Source of the DNA: Stigonema ocellatum SAG 48.90 = DSM 106950
GTDB taxonomy: Bacteria; Cyanobacteriota; Cyanobacteriia; Cyanobacteriales; Nostocaceae
Direction of reading: 5' to 3'
Assembly (NCBI GenBank): GCA_016903675.1
Contig: JADQBA010000004.1
Location: 85,789-149,788 of the forward strand
Length of the DNA: 64,000 nucleotides
The notes below the pieces were generated by a model. The model searched no databases. It was not told the origin of the DNA and saw nothing but the letters and a program-made list of their open reading frames with translations. This document shows positions 1 through 9,195 of this stretch, piece by piece. A program made the translations under genes and the position numbers. Within the stretch, counting starts at the first letter, position 1. Every line of letters begins with the position of its first letter.

Positions 1-1191
1 TTGCATCAGCTAATCGACTCTATCAGAGATATGGTTGCCCTCAAAGCTTTAAATAAAGGAATTGATATCAAAACAGAGCGGTATACCAACGTTCCTCGCT
101 ATGTGTATGGTGACGAATCAAAACTGCAACAAATTCTGCTCAACCTATTAAGCAATGCGATCAAATTTACGACAACAGGCAGTATCATCCTGCGATTACA
201 AGCTTTCACCGTTCAAGTGTGCACTAACTCTACCGATGATTCCAAACCAATCATCACCCTTCATGTGGAAGTTGAAGACACTGGATGTGGTATCGCTGAC
301 TCCGATCTGGAGATTGTGTTTGAAGCCTTCATGCAAACACAACGAGGTTCCCCTACTCAAGGTACAGGCTTAGGCTTATCGATTAGCCGTCAGTTTGCCC
401 ATTTAATGGGTGGTGATATTACAGTGCGAAGCATCCTGAATCAGGGGTCAACCTTCATTTGTGAGGTTTTACTGAGTCTGGCAAGCTCAGAAGATATCAT
501 TCCCCCTGCAACGACTCGCACTGTGATCGGACTGGAACCAGGACAGCCCACTTATCGCATTCTGGTGGTGGAAGACGTGAAAGAAAATAGACAGTTGCTC
601 GTCAGGCTATTGAAATCAGTTGGGTTCGAGGTCTGTGCAGCCCAGAATGGGAATGAGGCGATCGCTCTGTGGTCAGAATGGCATCCCCACCTGATTTTGA
701 TGGACATTCAAATGCCGGGAATTGATGGCCACGAAACTACGCGGCAAATTCGAGGCAGGGAAGCAGGTAAAGACGTGGTGATTATTGCGCTGACAGCCTA
801 TGCCTTTGAGCAAGACTACACCACCAGCATTCAGGCAGGTTGCGACGACCACATGACCAAACCATTTCTAGAAACTGCCCTATTTGATAAGATGGCAAAG
901 TACTTGGGAGTTCGCTACCGCTACCGCGAAGAAGTTTTACCAGGGCTAGACCAGCAAACCTTAGTTCAGAAATCCCTAACCGCCAAAGATTTACAAGTAA
1001 TGTCCCCAGAGTGGATTATTCAGGCGCATCAAGCAGCTCTGGATCTCGACGATGCCAAACTCTACAATCTCATCGTTCAAATCCCCAACCAGGAGCAATT
1101 TCTCGCTGATGCTCTGAAATATCTGGTGGATAACTTCCAGCTTGAGGCGATCGCTGATCTAACTAAAACTCAGGAAAAAGACCATGGCTAA
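1..1191 (+). CDS. Hybrid sensor histidine kinase, C-terminal part (ATPase domain plus receiver)
   Basis: The 5' end lies outside the window, so the sensor region and phospho-accepting His box are not visible. What remains starts in the dimerisation/ATPase part: N box (LLNLLSNAIKF), G1 box (DTGCGIADSD), G2 box (GTGLGLSISRQF), then a receiver domain (about residues 185-300) with phospho-acceptor Asp235 in LILMDIQMPGIDG and the conserved Lys in TKPF. A ~90-residue tail follows. Family role: an autophosphorylating kinase that passes phosphate to its own receiver. The stop overlaps the next gene's ATG by 8 nt, so the two are probably translationally coupled and the receiver-GGDEF protein downstream is a likely partner. 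The first TTG is only the window edge. Confidence 0.9.
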   Translation: MHQLIDSIRDMVALKALNKGIDIKTERYTNVPRYVYGDESKLQQILLNLLSNAIKFTTTGSIILRLQAFTVQVCTNSTDDSKPIITLHVEVEDTGCGIADSDLEIVFEAFMQTQRGSPTQGTGLGLSISRQFAHLMGGDITVRSILNQGSTFICEVLLSLASSEDIIPPATTRTVIGLEPGQPTYRILVVEDVKENRQLLVRLLKSVGFEVCAAQNGNEAIALWSEWHPHLILMDIQMPGIDGHETTRQIRGREAGKDVVIIALTAYAFEQDYTTSIQAGCDDHMTKPFLETALFDKMAKYLGVRYRYREEVLPGLDQQTLVQKSLTAKDLQVMSPEWIIQAHQAALDLDDAKLYNLIVQIPNQEQFLADALKYLVDNFQLEAIADLTKTQEKDHG

Positions 1192-2155
1192 TTTACTTAA
1201 ATCCCCTTCTGAAACGAATATCCTCATCGTGGACGATACCCCCGATAATCTACGGTTGTTAACCAAAATGCTAGAATCGCAAGGTTATGTCATCCGTAAA
1301 TCCCTCAACGGGAGAATGGCATTGCAAGGTGCTGAGCGACATCCGCCAGATCTGATTCTGCTTGACATCAGTATGCCCGAAATGAATGGCTATGAGGTTT
1401 GTCAACAGTTGAAAGCATCAAAAACAACAGATCAAATTCCCATTATTTTTATTAGTGCCCTTGACAAAATCAATGATAAAGTCCAGGCATTTGAACTGGG
1501 TGGACAAGACTATATCACCAAGCCCTTTCAAGAAATTGAAGTGCTAATCCGAGTCAAAAACCAGCTACTCATCAAACAGCAACGCCAACAACTTCTTGAA
1601 CAAAATCAACGCCTAGAATATGAAATTCAAGAACGGCTGAAGGCTGAAGCAGAGGTAAGGCAGCTATCCCTAACTGATGAGTTGACAGGACTATATAATC
1701 GACGTGGTTTCTTTTGGCTAGCAAATCAGCAATTGAAAATTGCCCAACGCACACAAATATTATCCTGTCTTTTGTTTGTTGATTTAGATGGTTTAAAGCA
1801 GATTAATGACTCTCTAGGGCATGAAATGGGAGACAGAATGCTCGTTGACACAGCCCAATTACTAAAGCTAACCTTTCGTGATTCGGATATTATTGCCCGT
1901 TTAGGAGGAGACGAGTTTGTCATATTTTTTCCCCTTTGCTCTAGCAATATAGATGAGTTTCATCTTCGATTGTCAGCAAATATTGAGCGCTTTAATCAAC
2001 AGCATAATGACTCATATCAACTATCCTTAAGTGTTGGTTTCAAACAATGCTCTTTAAATGAAACCGTTTCACTAGAACAATTGATACAACAGGCTGACAA
2101 ACTCATGTATGAGCACAAACGCGCTAAACGCCTCGCTGCTCAACATATGAAATAA
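1184..2155 (+). CDS. Response regulator with GGDEF (diguanylate cyclase) output domain
   Basis: 323 aa. An N-terminal receiver (about residues 12-128) has acidic residues in IVDD, phospho-acceptor Asp61 (LILLDISMPEMNG) and Lys in ITKPF. A short coiled coil (about 130-160) leads to a GGDEF domain with the intact active motif G241-G242-D243-E244-F245 and an RxxD inhibitory site at R232-D235. It should make cyclic di-GMP from GTP, switched by phosphorylation and inhibited by product. Overlap with the upstream hybrid kinase suggests one signalling unit. The TAA stop is immediately followed by tandem AATTCAT repeats. Substrate activity is inferred from motifs. Confidence 0.92.
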   Translation: MANLLKSPSETNILIVDDTPDNLRLLTKMLESQGYVIRKSLNGRMALQGAERHPPDLILLDISMPEMNGYEVCQQLKASKTTDQIPIIFISALDKINDKVQAFELGGQDYITKPFQEIEVLIRVKNQLLIKQQRQQLLEQNQRLEYEIQERLKAEAEVRQLSLTDELTGLYNRRGFFWLANQQLKIAQRTQILSCLLFVDLDGLKQINDSLGHEMGDRMLVDTAQLLKLTFRDSDIIARLGGDEFVIFFPLCSSNIDEFHLRLSANIERFNQQHNDSYQLSLSVGFKQCSLNETVSLEQLIQQADKLMYEHKRAKRLAAQHMK

Positions 2156-2185
2156 TTCATAATTCATAATTCATAATTCATAATT
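2153..2185. repeat. Heptameric STRR (AATTCAT class)
   Basis: About four tandem copies of the 7-mer AATTCAT directly at the stop codon of the receiver-GGDEF gene. Such short tandemly repeated repetitive sequences are typical of filamentous cyanobacteria. Confidence 0.8.
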
Positions 2186-2295
2186 TTTTTCACATCACTA
2201 CCACCTTAAAATTAATGAGATTCTCCTGACCAAGTTGCAACGCATCGCCATTAAATAGGCGGTATTGCACACCAGGAGTCAGAGGATTACCTGAT

Positions 2296-2497
2296 ATCTT
2301 GCACCTCTAAGTAAAAATTACAAATAACCAAATAAAGAGTTAATAAATTGACATCACTATCACAAATCTCAACAGTCCTCTTTTAGAGGACTTAAGCTAT
2401 TAGCCTAGGACTTATAGTCCTAGGCGGATGGAGACATAGTCAGAAAACGTCATTCTACGGAGTCTTTTTTTTACATGCTATCAAGCTGGTGCAAGAT
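2296..2497. repeat. ~202-bp MITE-like element, copy 1 (ends ATCTTGCACC)
   Basis: The element is bounded by inverted ends ATCTTGCACC and GGTGCAAGAT. It holds two internal hairpins: CCTCTTTTAGAGG, and CCTAGGACTTATAGTCCTAGG. A second copy of the same length and order lies at 52460-52660. No ORF inside, so it is a non-autonomous repeat. The rest of the 2156-2675 gap shows a repeat-family fragment near 2535 (TAGCAATCCTATTTGAG) and no gene. Confidence 0.75.
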
Positions 2498-2675
2498 GTC
2501 AGATACCCTCACATCTGTACCCCCTCAAATATAGCAATCCTATTTGAGATCTGAACAAAGGGGACTTTGAAGACTTGGGGGACTTGGGAGAAGTGTTTAT
2601 AATTCCTCCACGAATTGCTGGGTATGAGAGCACTTCGCAGTTCAGCCGCGAATATGCTCGCATGTTTGGTCTTGA

Positions 2676-3434
2676 TTAGTTGGTTGTCAATCCACCATCG
2701 ACGACCAGAGGTTGTCCAGTGATATAGCCAGCAGCATCAGAGCATAGAAAAACCACAGCTTGAGCGATTTCTTCTGCCTGACCCATCCGCCCCATTGGCA
2801 CCATAGAGGCTAAATCATCCGCCGTGCTGCCCACCCCGTCAGCGAAGCGATCCATCATATCAGTCGCAATCAAGCCAGGATTAATCGCATTGATCCGAAT
2901 GCCCTGTTTGGCATAGTCGAGCGCTGCTGATCGCGTCAACCCCATAACGGCATGTTTACTCGCGATGTAAGGAGATACCCCTGGAAACGCAATCAACCCT
3001 CCGATTGAGGAGTTGTTGACAATCACCCCAGATCCTTGAGACAGCATTTGCTGAATCTCATATTTCATGCACAAAAAGAGTCCCCGCACGTTGATTGCCA
3101 TGAGTTTGTCAAAGTCCTCGATCAATTGTTCGTGCAAGGGTTTTGGGGTTGACTCAATCCCTGCATTGTTGAAGGCACAATCGAGTCGTCCATACGTCTC
3201 GATGGTCTTTTGCACTAAGGTCTTAACATCTTCTTCACTGGATACATCTGAACGGACAAATAGGCATTCAGCGCCAGCATTACGAATCAGCGCAGCTGTT
3301 GTCTCTCCTTCTTGATCGCGTCTGCCTGAAAAAACCACCTTTGCACCTGCGCTTCCCAATGCTAGAGCAGCTGCTTTACCGATTCCTGAAGTTGCTCCAG
3401 TCACTAAAGCTACTTTGTTCTGAAGTGTCATCAT
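2676..3434 (-). CDS. SDR family oxidoreductase (glucose/3-oxoacyl reductase type)
   Basis: 252 aa from the chosen ATG at 3434, which is preceded at a good distance by AAGG. The upstream in-frame ATG at 3467 has no comparable site, and a second ATG follows directly at 3431. Classical short-chain dehydrogenase: cofactor loop TGATSGIG, NNAG motif, catalytic Ser in VNNSSIGG and YIASK (Tyr-x-x-x-Lys), with the C-terminal YITGQPLVVDGG signature. Arg after the second beta strand (SGRR) suggests NADP(H). Substrate cannot be told. It lies on the same strand as the neighbouring aldo/keto reductase, but 260 nt apart with repeats between, so an operon is uncertain. Confidence 0.9.
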   Translation of the reverse strand: MMTLQNKVALVTGATSGIGKAAALALGSAGAKVVFSGRRDQEGETTAALIRNAGAECLFVRSDVSSEEDVKTLVQKTIETYGRLDCAFNNAGIESTPKPLHEQLIEDFDKLMAINVRGLFLCMKYEIQQMLSQGSGVIVNNSSIGGLIAFPGVSPYIASKHAVMGLTRSAALDYAKQGIRINAINPGLIATDMMDRFADGVGSTADDLASMVPMGRMGQAEEIAQAVVFLCSDAAGYITGQPLVVDGGLTTN

Positions 3435-3542
3435 GCTTACCTTGTTAATTTCTGGATTGTCTCGCACTGCACCAATTTTGTCGCTAACACAACCTGATAT
3501 CGATGAGCGCGGATTGCTCTGCCCACCAATTGTTCATTATTG

Positions 3543-3562
3543 ATAATTCGTAATTCGTAATT
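3543..3562. repeat. Heptameric STRR (TAATTCG class)
   Basis: Tandem TAATTCG-type heptamers. A related inverted fragment (TAATTACGAATTACGAATTA) lies at about 3643-3662, so the pair can form a hairpin upstream of the SDR gene. Confidence 0.65.
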
Positions 3563-3696
3563 ATCCCACGTATGAGTGCGCTTGCTCGAAATAATGATCT
3601 AAGCATTTTTCTAGTCTATAAATAAATATGGGTGTGCGTACCTAATTACGAATTACGAATTAGTAGTTATGTGGTCAGGAGGACGACTGCTTGGCT

Positions 3697-4683
3697 TTAC
3701 CGTCTGACTAAATTCATCATCGCCTCTGGATAACGTGCGCCAGCAGCAACGCCGTGGGGTGATACTTCGTTAATTTGCTGTAGGTCTTCCGGTGTTAAAA
3801 CGATGTCCACTGCTGCGGCATTCTCTTGTAAGTACTGCCGTCGCTTAGTACCGGGAATCGGAACAATATCCTCGCCTTGAGCCAGCACCCAAGCTAAAGC
3901 AAGTTGTGATGGTTTATACCCCTTTCTTGCAGCAATTTCCCCAATCTGCCGCACGAGTTCCAAATTTTTCTGAAAGTTTTCGCCTTGAAAGCGCGGTGAC
4001 TGACGGCGATAGTCATCCTGTGGTAAATCCTCAAACTGTTTAATTTGTCCGGTTAAAAACCCTCGACCTAAAGGGCTGTATGCAACAAAGCCAATGCCCA
4101 GTTCTCGGCAGATAGTAAGAATTTCATCTTCCGGGTCACGACTCCACAGGGAATACTCGCTTTGTAATGCAGTAATGGGATGTACAGCGTGGGCGCGGCG
4201 CAAGGTTTCCGGTCCGGCTTCCGAAAGTCCGATGTATCGTACCTTACCTTCCTTTACGAGTTCCGCGATCGCTTCAACTGTTTCTTCAATTGGGGTATTA
4301 GAGTCTACACGGTGCTGATAGTATAAATCTATTGTGTCCACACCCAAACGCCGAAGGCTGGCTTCGCAGGCAGAGCGGACGTATTCTGGTTTGCCATTTA
4401 TACCGCGAGCGTTTGGGTCAGATGTGCGAACAATACCGAATTTGGTAGCGAGAATAACTTGCGATCGCCGATCGCCTATGGCACGTCCCACCAACTCTTC
4501 GTTAATGTACGGTCCGTACATATCAGCGGTGTCAAGGAAATTTATTCCTAAATCCAAGGCTTGATGAATGGTTGCAATTGCTTCATTGTCGTCGCGAGTG
4601 CCATAAAAGTCTGACATACCCATGCAGCCTAAGCCCATAGCGGAAACGGTAAGTCCACTTTTGCCTAATTGCCGAGGTTTCAT
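3697..4683 (-). CDS. Aldo/keto reductase (AKR13-like)
   Basis: 328 aa from the ATG at 4683, which has AAGGAG eight bases upstream; a longer in-frame start at 4734 lacks such a site. TIM-barrel NADPH-dependent reductase: GLGCMGMSDFYG at the N terminus, catalytic Asp/Tyr in DTADMYG, Lys in LATKFG, and His in YYQHRVD in place of the usual LHR-type motif. C-terminal IPGTKRRQYLQEN is the cofactor-phosphate region. Probably reduces small aldehydes or ketones; true substrate unknown. First of three unrelated-sequence AKR genes in this 3.5-kb stretch. Confidence 0.92.
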   Translation of the reverse strand: MKPRQLGKSGLTVSAMGLGCMGMSDFYGTRDDNEAIATIHQALDLGINFLDTADMYGPYINEELVGRAIGDRRSQVILATKFGIVRTSDPNARGINGKPEYVRSACEASLRRLGVDTIDLYYQHRVDSNTPIEETVEAIAELVKEGKVRYIGLSEAGPETLRRAHAVHPITALQSEYSLWSRDPEDEILTICRELGIGFVAYSPLGRGFLTGQIKQFEDLPQDDYRRQSPRFQGENFQKNLELVRQIGEIAARKGYKPSQLALAWVLAQGEDIVPIPGTKRRQYLQENAAAVDIVLTPEDLQQINEVSPHGVAAGARYPEAMMNLVRR

Positions 4684-4955
4684 TGTTCTTACTCCTTTAG
4701 GTGATAGTATAATTTGTCTATACCCTTCCCTCACATCATCAAGGCTTTGAGGATAAATTCATCTGACCAACGATAGACTCAGCAGCGATCAAGACTGTCA
4801 GCCCCTTTATGTTTGTCAACACAACATTTGTTATTTGATTGACAACTTGAGTATTAGCTATTTTCGTGAAACTCTGCATCTGAAGACAGGTGTAATTTGC
4901 TTTAACTGTAGTTTAAATAAACTAAACCAGAGATATTAAGGATACGAAGTAACTT

Positions 4956-5930
4956 ATGGAGTTCACTCAGTTTGGGCAAACAGATCTTAAGGTTTCAAAG
5001 ATATGTTTTGGTACCTGGCAAGCAGGCGGTGACTGGGGAAGTGTTGAGGAAGCTGACAATAAAGCTGCCATCAGGAAAGCTTTAGAACTGGGGATAAACT
5101 TCTTCGATACGGCGCAAGCCTATGGATTTGGAGCGTCTGAAAAGCTATTGAGTGAGGCACTCAAAGATGAACTTCACAATAGTCGAGACAAGATAGTTAT
5201 TGCTACCAAAGGAGGTCTACGGAAAGAGGGAAACCAGGTCTTGCGGGACTGTAGTTCTAAGTGGCTCCGTCAGGGACTGGAGGATAGCCTACGCTTCCTC
5301 AACACTGACTACATAGACATCTACCAAATGCACTGGCCAGACCCGCACACTCCTTTCGAGGAAACAGCAAAAGTTTTGGATGAGTTTGTTAAGGAAGGCA
5401 AAATCCGCTATGTTGGAGTCTCAAACTATGATGCAGATCAAATGGCGGAGTTTGAGAAGACTCGTAAAATCGATGCCTTACAGCCGCCATACCATTTATT
5501 CCGACGAGAAATAGAAAAGGATATTCTCCCCTATTGTCAGGAGCATGGCATTGGTGTGCTTGTCTATGGACCTATGGCTCACGGTCTTCTTACTGGTAGC
5601 CTCACTCCCGATTGGAAGTTCTCTGAAGACGACTGGCGGAGCAAGAGTAAGTTATTTCAAGGCGAGTCTTTTCGGAAGAATCTTGAAGTCGTCAATAAGC
5701 TACAGAAGTTTGCCGAAGAGCGCGGTCATACAGTAGCTCAACTTGCTGTAGCATGGACACTTGCTAATCCAGTGGTAGATGTCGCGATAGTCGGTGCGCG
5801 TCGTCCTAAGCATATAGAAGGTACCGCAGCAGCAGCAGAATTTCATCTCCCAGAAGCAGATCTCCAGCAAATAGAAGAAATTATGCGTGGAGCAGTTCCA
5901 GTCGGAGGTCCTTCACCAGAAGGCATGTGA
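4956..5930 (+). CDS. Aldo/keto reductase
   Basis: 324 aa, complete. AKR catalytic tetrad is visible: Asp and Tyr in FFDTAQAYG, Lys in ATKGG, His in MHWPDPHTPFEE. C-terminal AIVGARRPKHIEG binds the NADPH phosphate. The gene is transcribed away from the AKR at 3697-4683; the 270-nt divergent spacer would hold both promoters. It is followed 119 nt later by a third AKR in the same direction. A role in detoxifying carbonyl compounds is family inference. Confidence 0.92.
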   Translation: MEFTQFGQTDLKVSKICFGTWQAGGDWGSVEEADNKAAIRKALELGINFFDTAQAYGFGASEKLLSEALKDELHNSRDKIVIATKGGLRKEGNQVLRDCSSKWLRQGLEDSLRFLNTDYIDIYQMHWPDPHTPFEETAKVLDEFVKEGKIRYVGVSNYDADQMAEFEKTRKIDALQPPYHLFRREIEKDILPYCQEHGIGVLVYGPMAHGLLTGSLTPDWKFSEDDWRSKSKLFQGESFRKNLEVVNKLQKFAEERGHTVAQLAVAWTLANPVVDVAIVGARRPKHIEGTAAAAEFHLPEADLQQIEEIMRGAVPVGGPSPEGM

Positions 5931-6049
5931 CTTAGCTGTTGCGCGTTTATATTGCACTTTTATCCTAAGTCATGAGTTAATTGTGTGTTTTTTACTACCT
6001 ACCAATAACTAATGATTAATGACCAATAACAACCAAAAGGATACACATA

Positions 6050-7120
6050 ATGGATATCAATAGACGCAATTTCCTGAGAACAGCTTCGATTTCAGGTTTG
6101 GCAGCAGGACTAGCAGCTTCAGAAGGTCTTCTCAAACCATCCGTAGCTGCAAATGAATCCGGAAAGACAGAACAGACAAGCGCACAAGCAACGACCGCGA
6201 ACAATGAGACGAGAAGCGGTGACATGATCTACCGGACACTAGGGCGCACAAAAGAAAAAGTCTCTGTAATTGGCTTGGGAGGTCACCACATCGGACGACA
6301 GAAAAACGAGCAGGACAGCATCAGGATCATCCGCAGTGCCATCGACCGTGGCATTAATTTCATGGATAATTCCTGGGATTATCATAATGGGGGCAGCGAA
6401 ATTCGCATGGGCAAGGCACTCCAGGATGGCTATCGCGAAAAGGTTTTTCTCATGACCAAAATCGATGGTCGTACCAAAGCTGCCGCCGCCCTGCAGATCG
6501 ACGAGTCTCTGACACGCTTGCAGACCGATCGTGTGGACCTGATGCAATTTCATGAAATTCTTCGCCTTGAAGACCCAGACCGCATCTTTGCTCCTGGCGG
6601 TGCAATGGAAGCTATGTTAGCAGCACAAAAGGCAGGCAAGGTTCGCTACATCGGCTTTACAGGACATAAAGACCCCTTGGTTCATCTCAGGATGTTGGAA
6701 GTTGCAAATGAAAACAAATTTCATTTCGACACAGCGCAAATGCCACTTAACGTCATGGATGCTCATTTTCGGAGTTTTGAACACAAAGTCGTGCCTATGC
6801 TTGTAAAGAACCAAATTGCTGTGCTGGGCATGAAATCAATGGGCGATCAGAACATTTTGAAGAGTAATACTGTCAAACCCATCGAATGCCTCCACTATGC
6901 AATGAATCTACCAACTTCAACAGTGATTACAGGCATTGACAGCATGCAAATCCTAGACCAAGCGTTCGAGGCAGCCCGCACATTTAAGCCCATGAGTCAA
7001 GCACAAGTAGCAGCACTGTTGCAGCGAACTGCCGATGCTGCTGCCAAAGGACACTACGAACCATTCAAAACCACTAACAATTTTGACAGTACAGCCAAGA
7101 ATCCACAGTGGCTAGGATAA
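6050..7120 (+). CDS. Tat-exported aldo/keto reductase
   Basis: 356 aa. The first ~35 residues form a twin-arginine signal: RRNFLRTASISG followed by an Ala-rich hydrophobic stretch, then a Ser/Thr/Ala-rich linker to about residue 60. The AKR domain follows (TLGRTKEKVSVIGLGG), with Asp in INFMDNSWDYHNG, Lys in LMTKIDGR and His in LMQFHEI. Export of a folded, cofactor-loaded oxidoreductase through Tat fits the signal; the mature protein would be periplasmic or lumenal. The upstream AAAGGATACACATAATG gives a ribosome site. It may share a promoter with the AKR upstream. Confidence 0.9.
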   Translation: MDINRRNFLRTASISGLAAGLAASEGLLKPSVAANESGKTEQTSAQATTANNETRSGDMIYRTLGRTKEKVSVIGLGGHHIGRQKNEQDSIRIIRSAIDRGINFMDNSWDYHNGGSEIRMGKALQDGYREKVFLMTKIDGRTKAAAALQIDESLTRLQTDRVDLMQFHEILRLEDPDRIFAPGGAMEAMLAAQKAGKVRYIGFTGHKDPLVHLRMLEVANENKFHFDTAQMPLNVMDAHFRSFEHKVVPMLVKNQIAVLGMKSMGDQNILKSNTVKPIECLHYAMNLPTSTVITGIDSMQILDQAFEAARTFKPMSQAQVAALLQRTADAAAKGHYEPFKTTNNFDSTAKNPQWLG

Positions 7121-7199
7121 TATAGCGGTTCTCACTCGGAGTACATACAGAACGCCCTCACTCCCAACGCGCTATAGACATAGTCGTGAAAATGATGTA

Positions 7200-7221
7200 G
7201 GGGCGCAAGGCCTTGCGCCCC
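7200..7221. repeat. Perfect 22-bp palindrome in a dispersed repeat
   Basis: GGGGCGCAAGG and CCTTGCGCCCC pair exactly. The element is preceded by AGACATAGTCGTGAAAA (7178-7194), which recurs at about 12678 before a GACGCGATTAATCGCGTC palindrome and, inverted, at about 42680-42697. So the same repeat family carries different palindromic cores. Confidence 0.7.
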
Positions 7222-7259
7222 AAAAGCGGATTTCAACTATCTAATGCTTATAGGGATAT

Positions 7260-7315
7260 TTCGTAGTGAGGGCTTCAGCCCTCAAGAACATGAGGACTAA
7301 AGTCCTCACTACGAA
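7260..7315. repeat. Hairpin repeat (TCGTAGTGAGG class)
   Basis: Imperfect inverted repeat TTCGTAGTGAGGGC...TCCTCACTACGAA. Members of the same class occur at 27917-27970, 30038-30103 and 40019-40076. Confidence 0.7.
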
Positions 7316-7340
7316 CAAATGATCACAGACCTGTGTCCCT

Positions 7341-7499
7341 ACTAGTGGTCTGTCAACCCAAAAATGACGGGTGGAGGCAGGGAGTAGGGAGTGGTTCGTC
7401 TTGGAGTGGGGAAAGATTTTGAGGACGTGAGCGATTTATTGCTTAATACGAACAGAACTTCTCCTCAACCCGTCAAAATGTATTTGACAGACTACTAGT
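7341..7499. repeat. ~159-bp MITE-like element with CTAGTGGTCTGTCAA ends
   Basis: Inverted ends ACTAGTGGTCTGTCAA (7341-7356) and TTGACAGACTACTAGT (7484-7499) match at 15 of 16 positions. The interior has AACCC...TGACGGGT and no ORF. A further TAGTAGTCTGTCAA follows immediately, and related ends recur near 30000. Confidence 0.65.
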
Positions 7500-7540
7500 A
7501 GTCTGTCAACGTTTTCTGTATATTCTTATTATTTTTTTCT

Positions 7541-7846
7541 ATAAATGGACTACTTAATTTGATTAACAGTCCTGAATTCTCATGCTTTTTTTCTGTTTTT
7601 TTGGGTTGAAGCATAAGTTATATTTTATTAAATGATAAATATATATAGTATTTAGTTATAGATGAAGTCTCAAGTTCCTTTAATTATTTATTGCTTCTTA
7701 TTGAGAATGCCTTTTGGTGGCTTTTACTTCCTAAAGCGTCCTTCTGGGGTTCTTTAATGTATTATTGAATTCTTGCTTAATTTATTTGGCTCAGTAATAA
7801 CCGATTGTGACACCTTTGGGTGCGGAATGTGGGATGTATTACACGG
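7541..7846. repeat. Dispersed repeat shared with 29872-29998; gap 7121-8357
   Basis: ATGGACTACTTAATTTGATT and, further on, TGGGTGCGGAATGTGGG recur in the same order at 29873-29998 with shorter spacing, as if one copy carries a ~180-nt insertion. Three copies of TGTATTACACGG follow at 7835, 7871 and 7905. I find no convincing gene in the remainder of 7121-8357. Confidence 0.55.
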
Positions 7847-8357
7847 AAATACCTGATTTCCCTTATTGCATGTAATACACGGTAAACCTCGGCTTCTTTC
7901 CCCAAGTATTACACGGGTTCTGTTTTAGTCGATCACAATTCTTTTGTTTTCTTACCCTGTCAGGCATTAATTCCTTTCACCCTTTCAACCAGGAGCGAAC
8001 GTACAGTAATTGGGTTAAGGGGCAGGCTTTGGGGGCGATCGCCTGAGATGCTGACGGTATTGATGTATAAACTGTGGCGGTTTAGCTATCTCATTGCCTA
8101 GATGAGCAAAGTGCCCTTTCCCAGCGTAGCAGCCAAGAAGCCCCGTTTTCCGTTCAAGAGCGTGTGAAGTGATGTGCAATCGTTGAAATGCTCGTTTGTA
8201 CGATGACTCCTATAGCCAAGTTTTATTACAAATTTACTATAAACTGCATAAGTTACGATGACTTGCACCTATATATTAGTTTGGCTATTTAAAATTATCA
8301 ATTTTGATATCTATCTAAAGAGATAAATTTTACACGTTTATTCTCTTTAGGTAGATT

Positions 8358-9158
8358 TTGAAAATTAATTATGCAATAATAAAGAGAAGATTTATAAAAG
8401 TAATAGTGGTCTTATATTATAAAATTATGCAATTTTTAATACAAAGCCTTTTACTGCTTCTAGAAACTATAAATACTTCTAAAGACAATATTTTGCGTGA
8501 TCCTATATGGAATTCTGTTGGTGTAGTTGTTGCTATAATTTTTGGAATATTATCGCTCTTAGTAGCTTGGAAACAGTTTCAAAGAAAATCACTTGAGTAT
8601 CAACTTATTTCCGCAAACAATATTTTAGAAATACCTGATATACATGAAAAAATAGAAGTTCGCTTGAATTCAAATGTAATAAGAAATTTTTATGTAATTC
8701 TCCTTAAATTTAATAATAAGGGTAATGCCACAATAGAAGAAAATGATTTTTCCGAAAAAATTACTATAGAACTCGGACAAAATGTTAAATTATTATCTGT
8801 CAAAATTCTGCAACAACCTACTGCAAGAGAAGGATTAAGAGTTAGTCTTAAAGAAGACGGAGACAGAGGTTATGTAAGAATCGAACCATTTTTATTAAAT
8901 GGCGGGGAATTTTTTACTTTACAAATAACTGCTGACTCTTTTGAAAAAGTTATGGTTAATGGTCGTATTTCAGGAGTTAAGAGGATTTTAGAATCCAATA
9001 GAACATCACCCAACCTTAGTTATCTGATAATACTATTTCCAGCCATGATTTTAGGATACTTTTTATCAAAATTACCATTAAATTTGTTATTAATAATATT
9101 GAGTATAGTAATCTTTTGTTTTTTCTTTTTTGCTATTCAATCAATGGCTGGAGTTTAG
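8358..9158 (+). CDS. Hypothetical membrane protein
   Basis: 266 aa from a TTG start; an ATG at 8427 (residue 24) is an equally plausible start, and neither has a clear Shine-Dalgarno. One membrane segment near residues 55-75 (GVVVAIIFGILSLLVAW) precedes a soluble beta-rich stretch of ~125 residues. The C terminus has two closely spaced hydrophobic segments (about 215-260). Probably anchored with the central domain on one face of the membrane. No family recognised. Base composition is markedly more AT-rich than the flanking genes, which with the next gene and surrounding repeats suggests acquired DNA. Confidence 0.65.
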   Translation: MKINYAIIKRRFIKVIVVLYYKIMQFLIQSLLLLLETINTSKDNILRDPIWNSVGVVVAIIFGILSLLVAWKQFQRKSLEYQLISANNILEIPDIHEKIEVRLNSNVIRNFYVILLKFNNKGNATIEENDFSEKITIELGQNVKLLSVKILQQPTAREGLRVSLKEDGDRGYVRIEPFLLNGGEFFTLQITADSFEKVMVNGRISGVKRILESNRTSPNLSYLIILFPAMILGYFLSKLPLNLLLIILSIVIFCFFFFAIQSMAGV

Positions 9159-9195
9159 ATTAAAAACGACGTAATAAAAGTGTAGTTCTCTAAGT

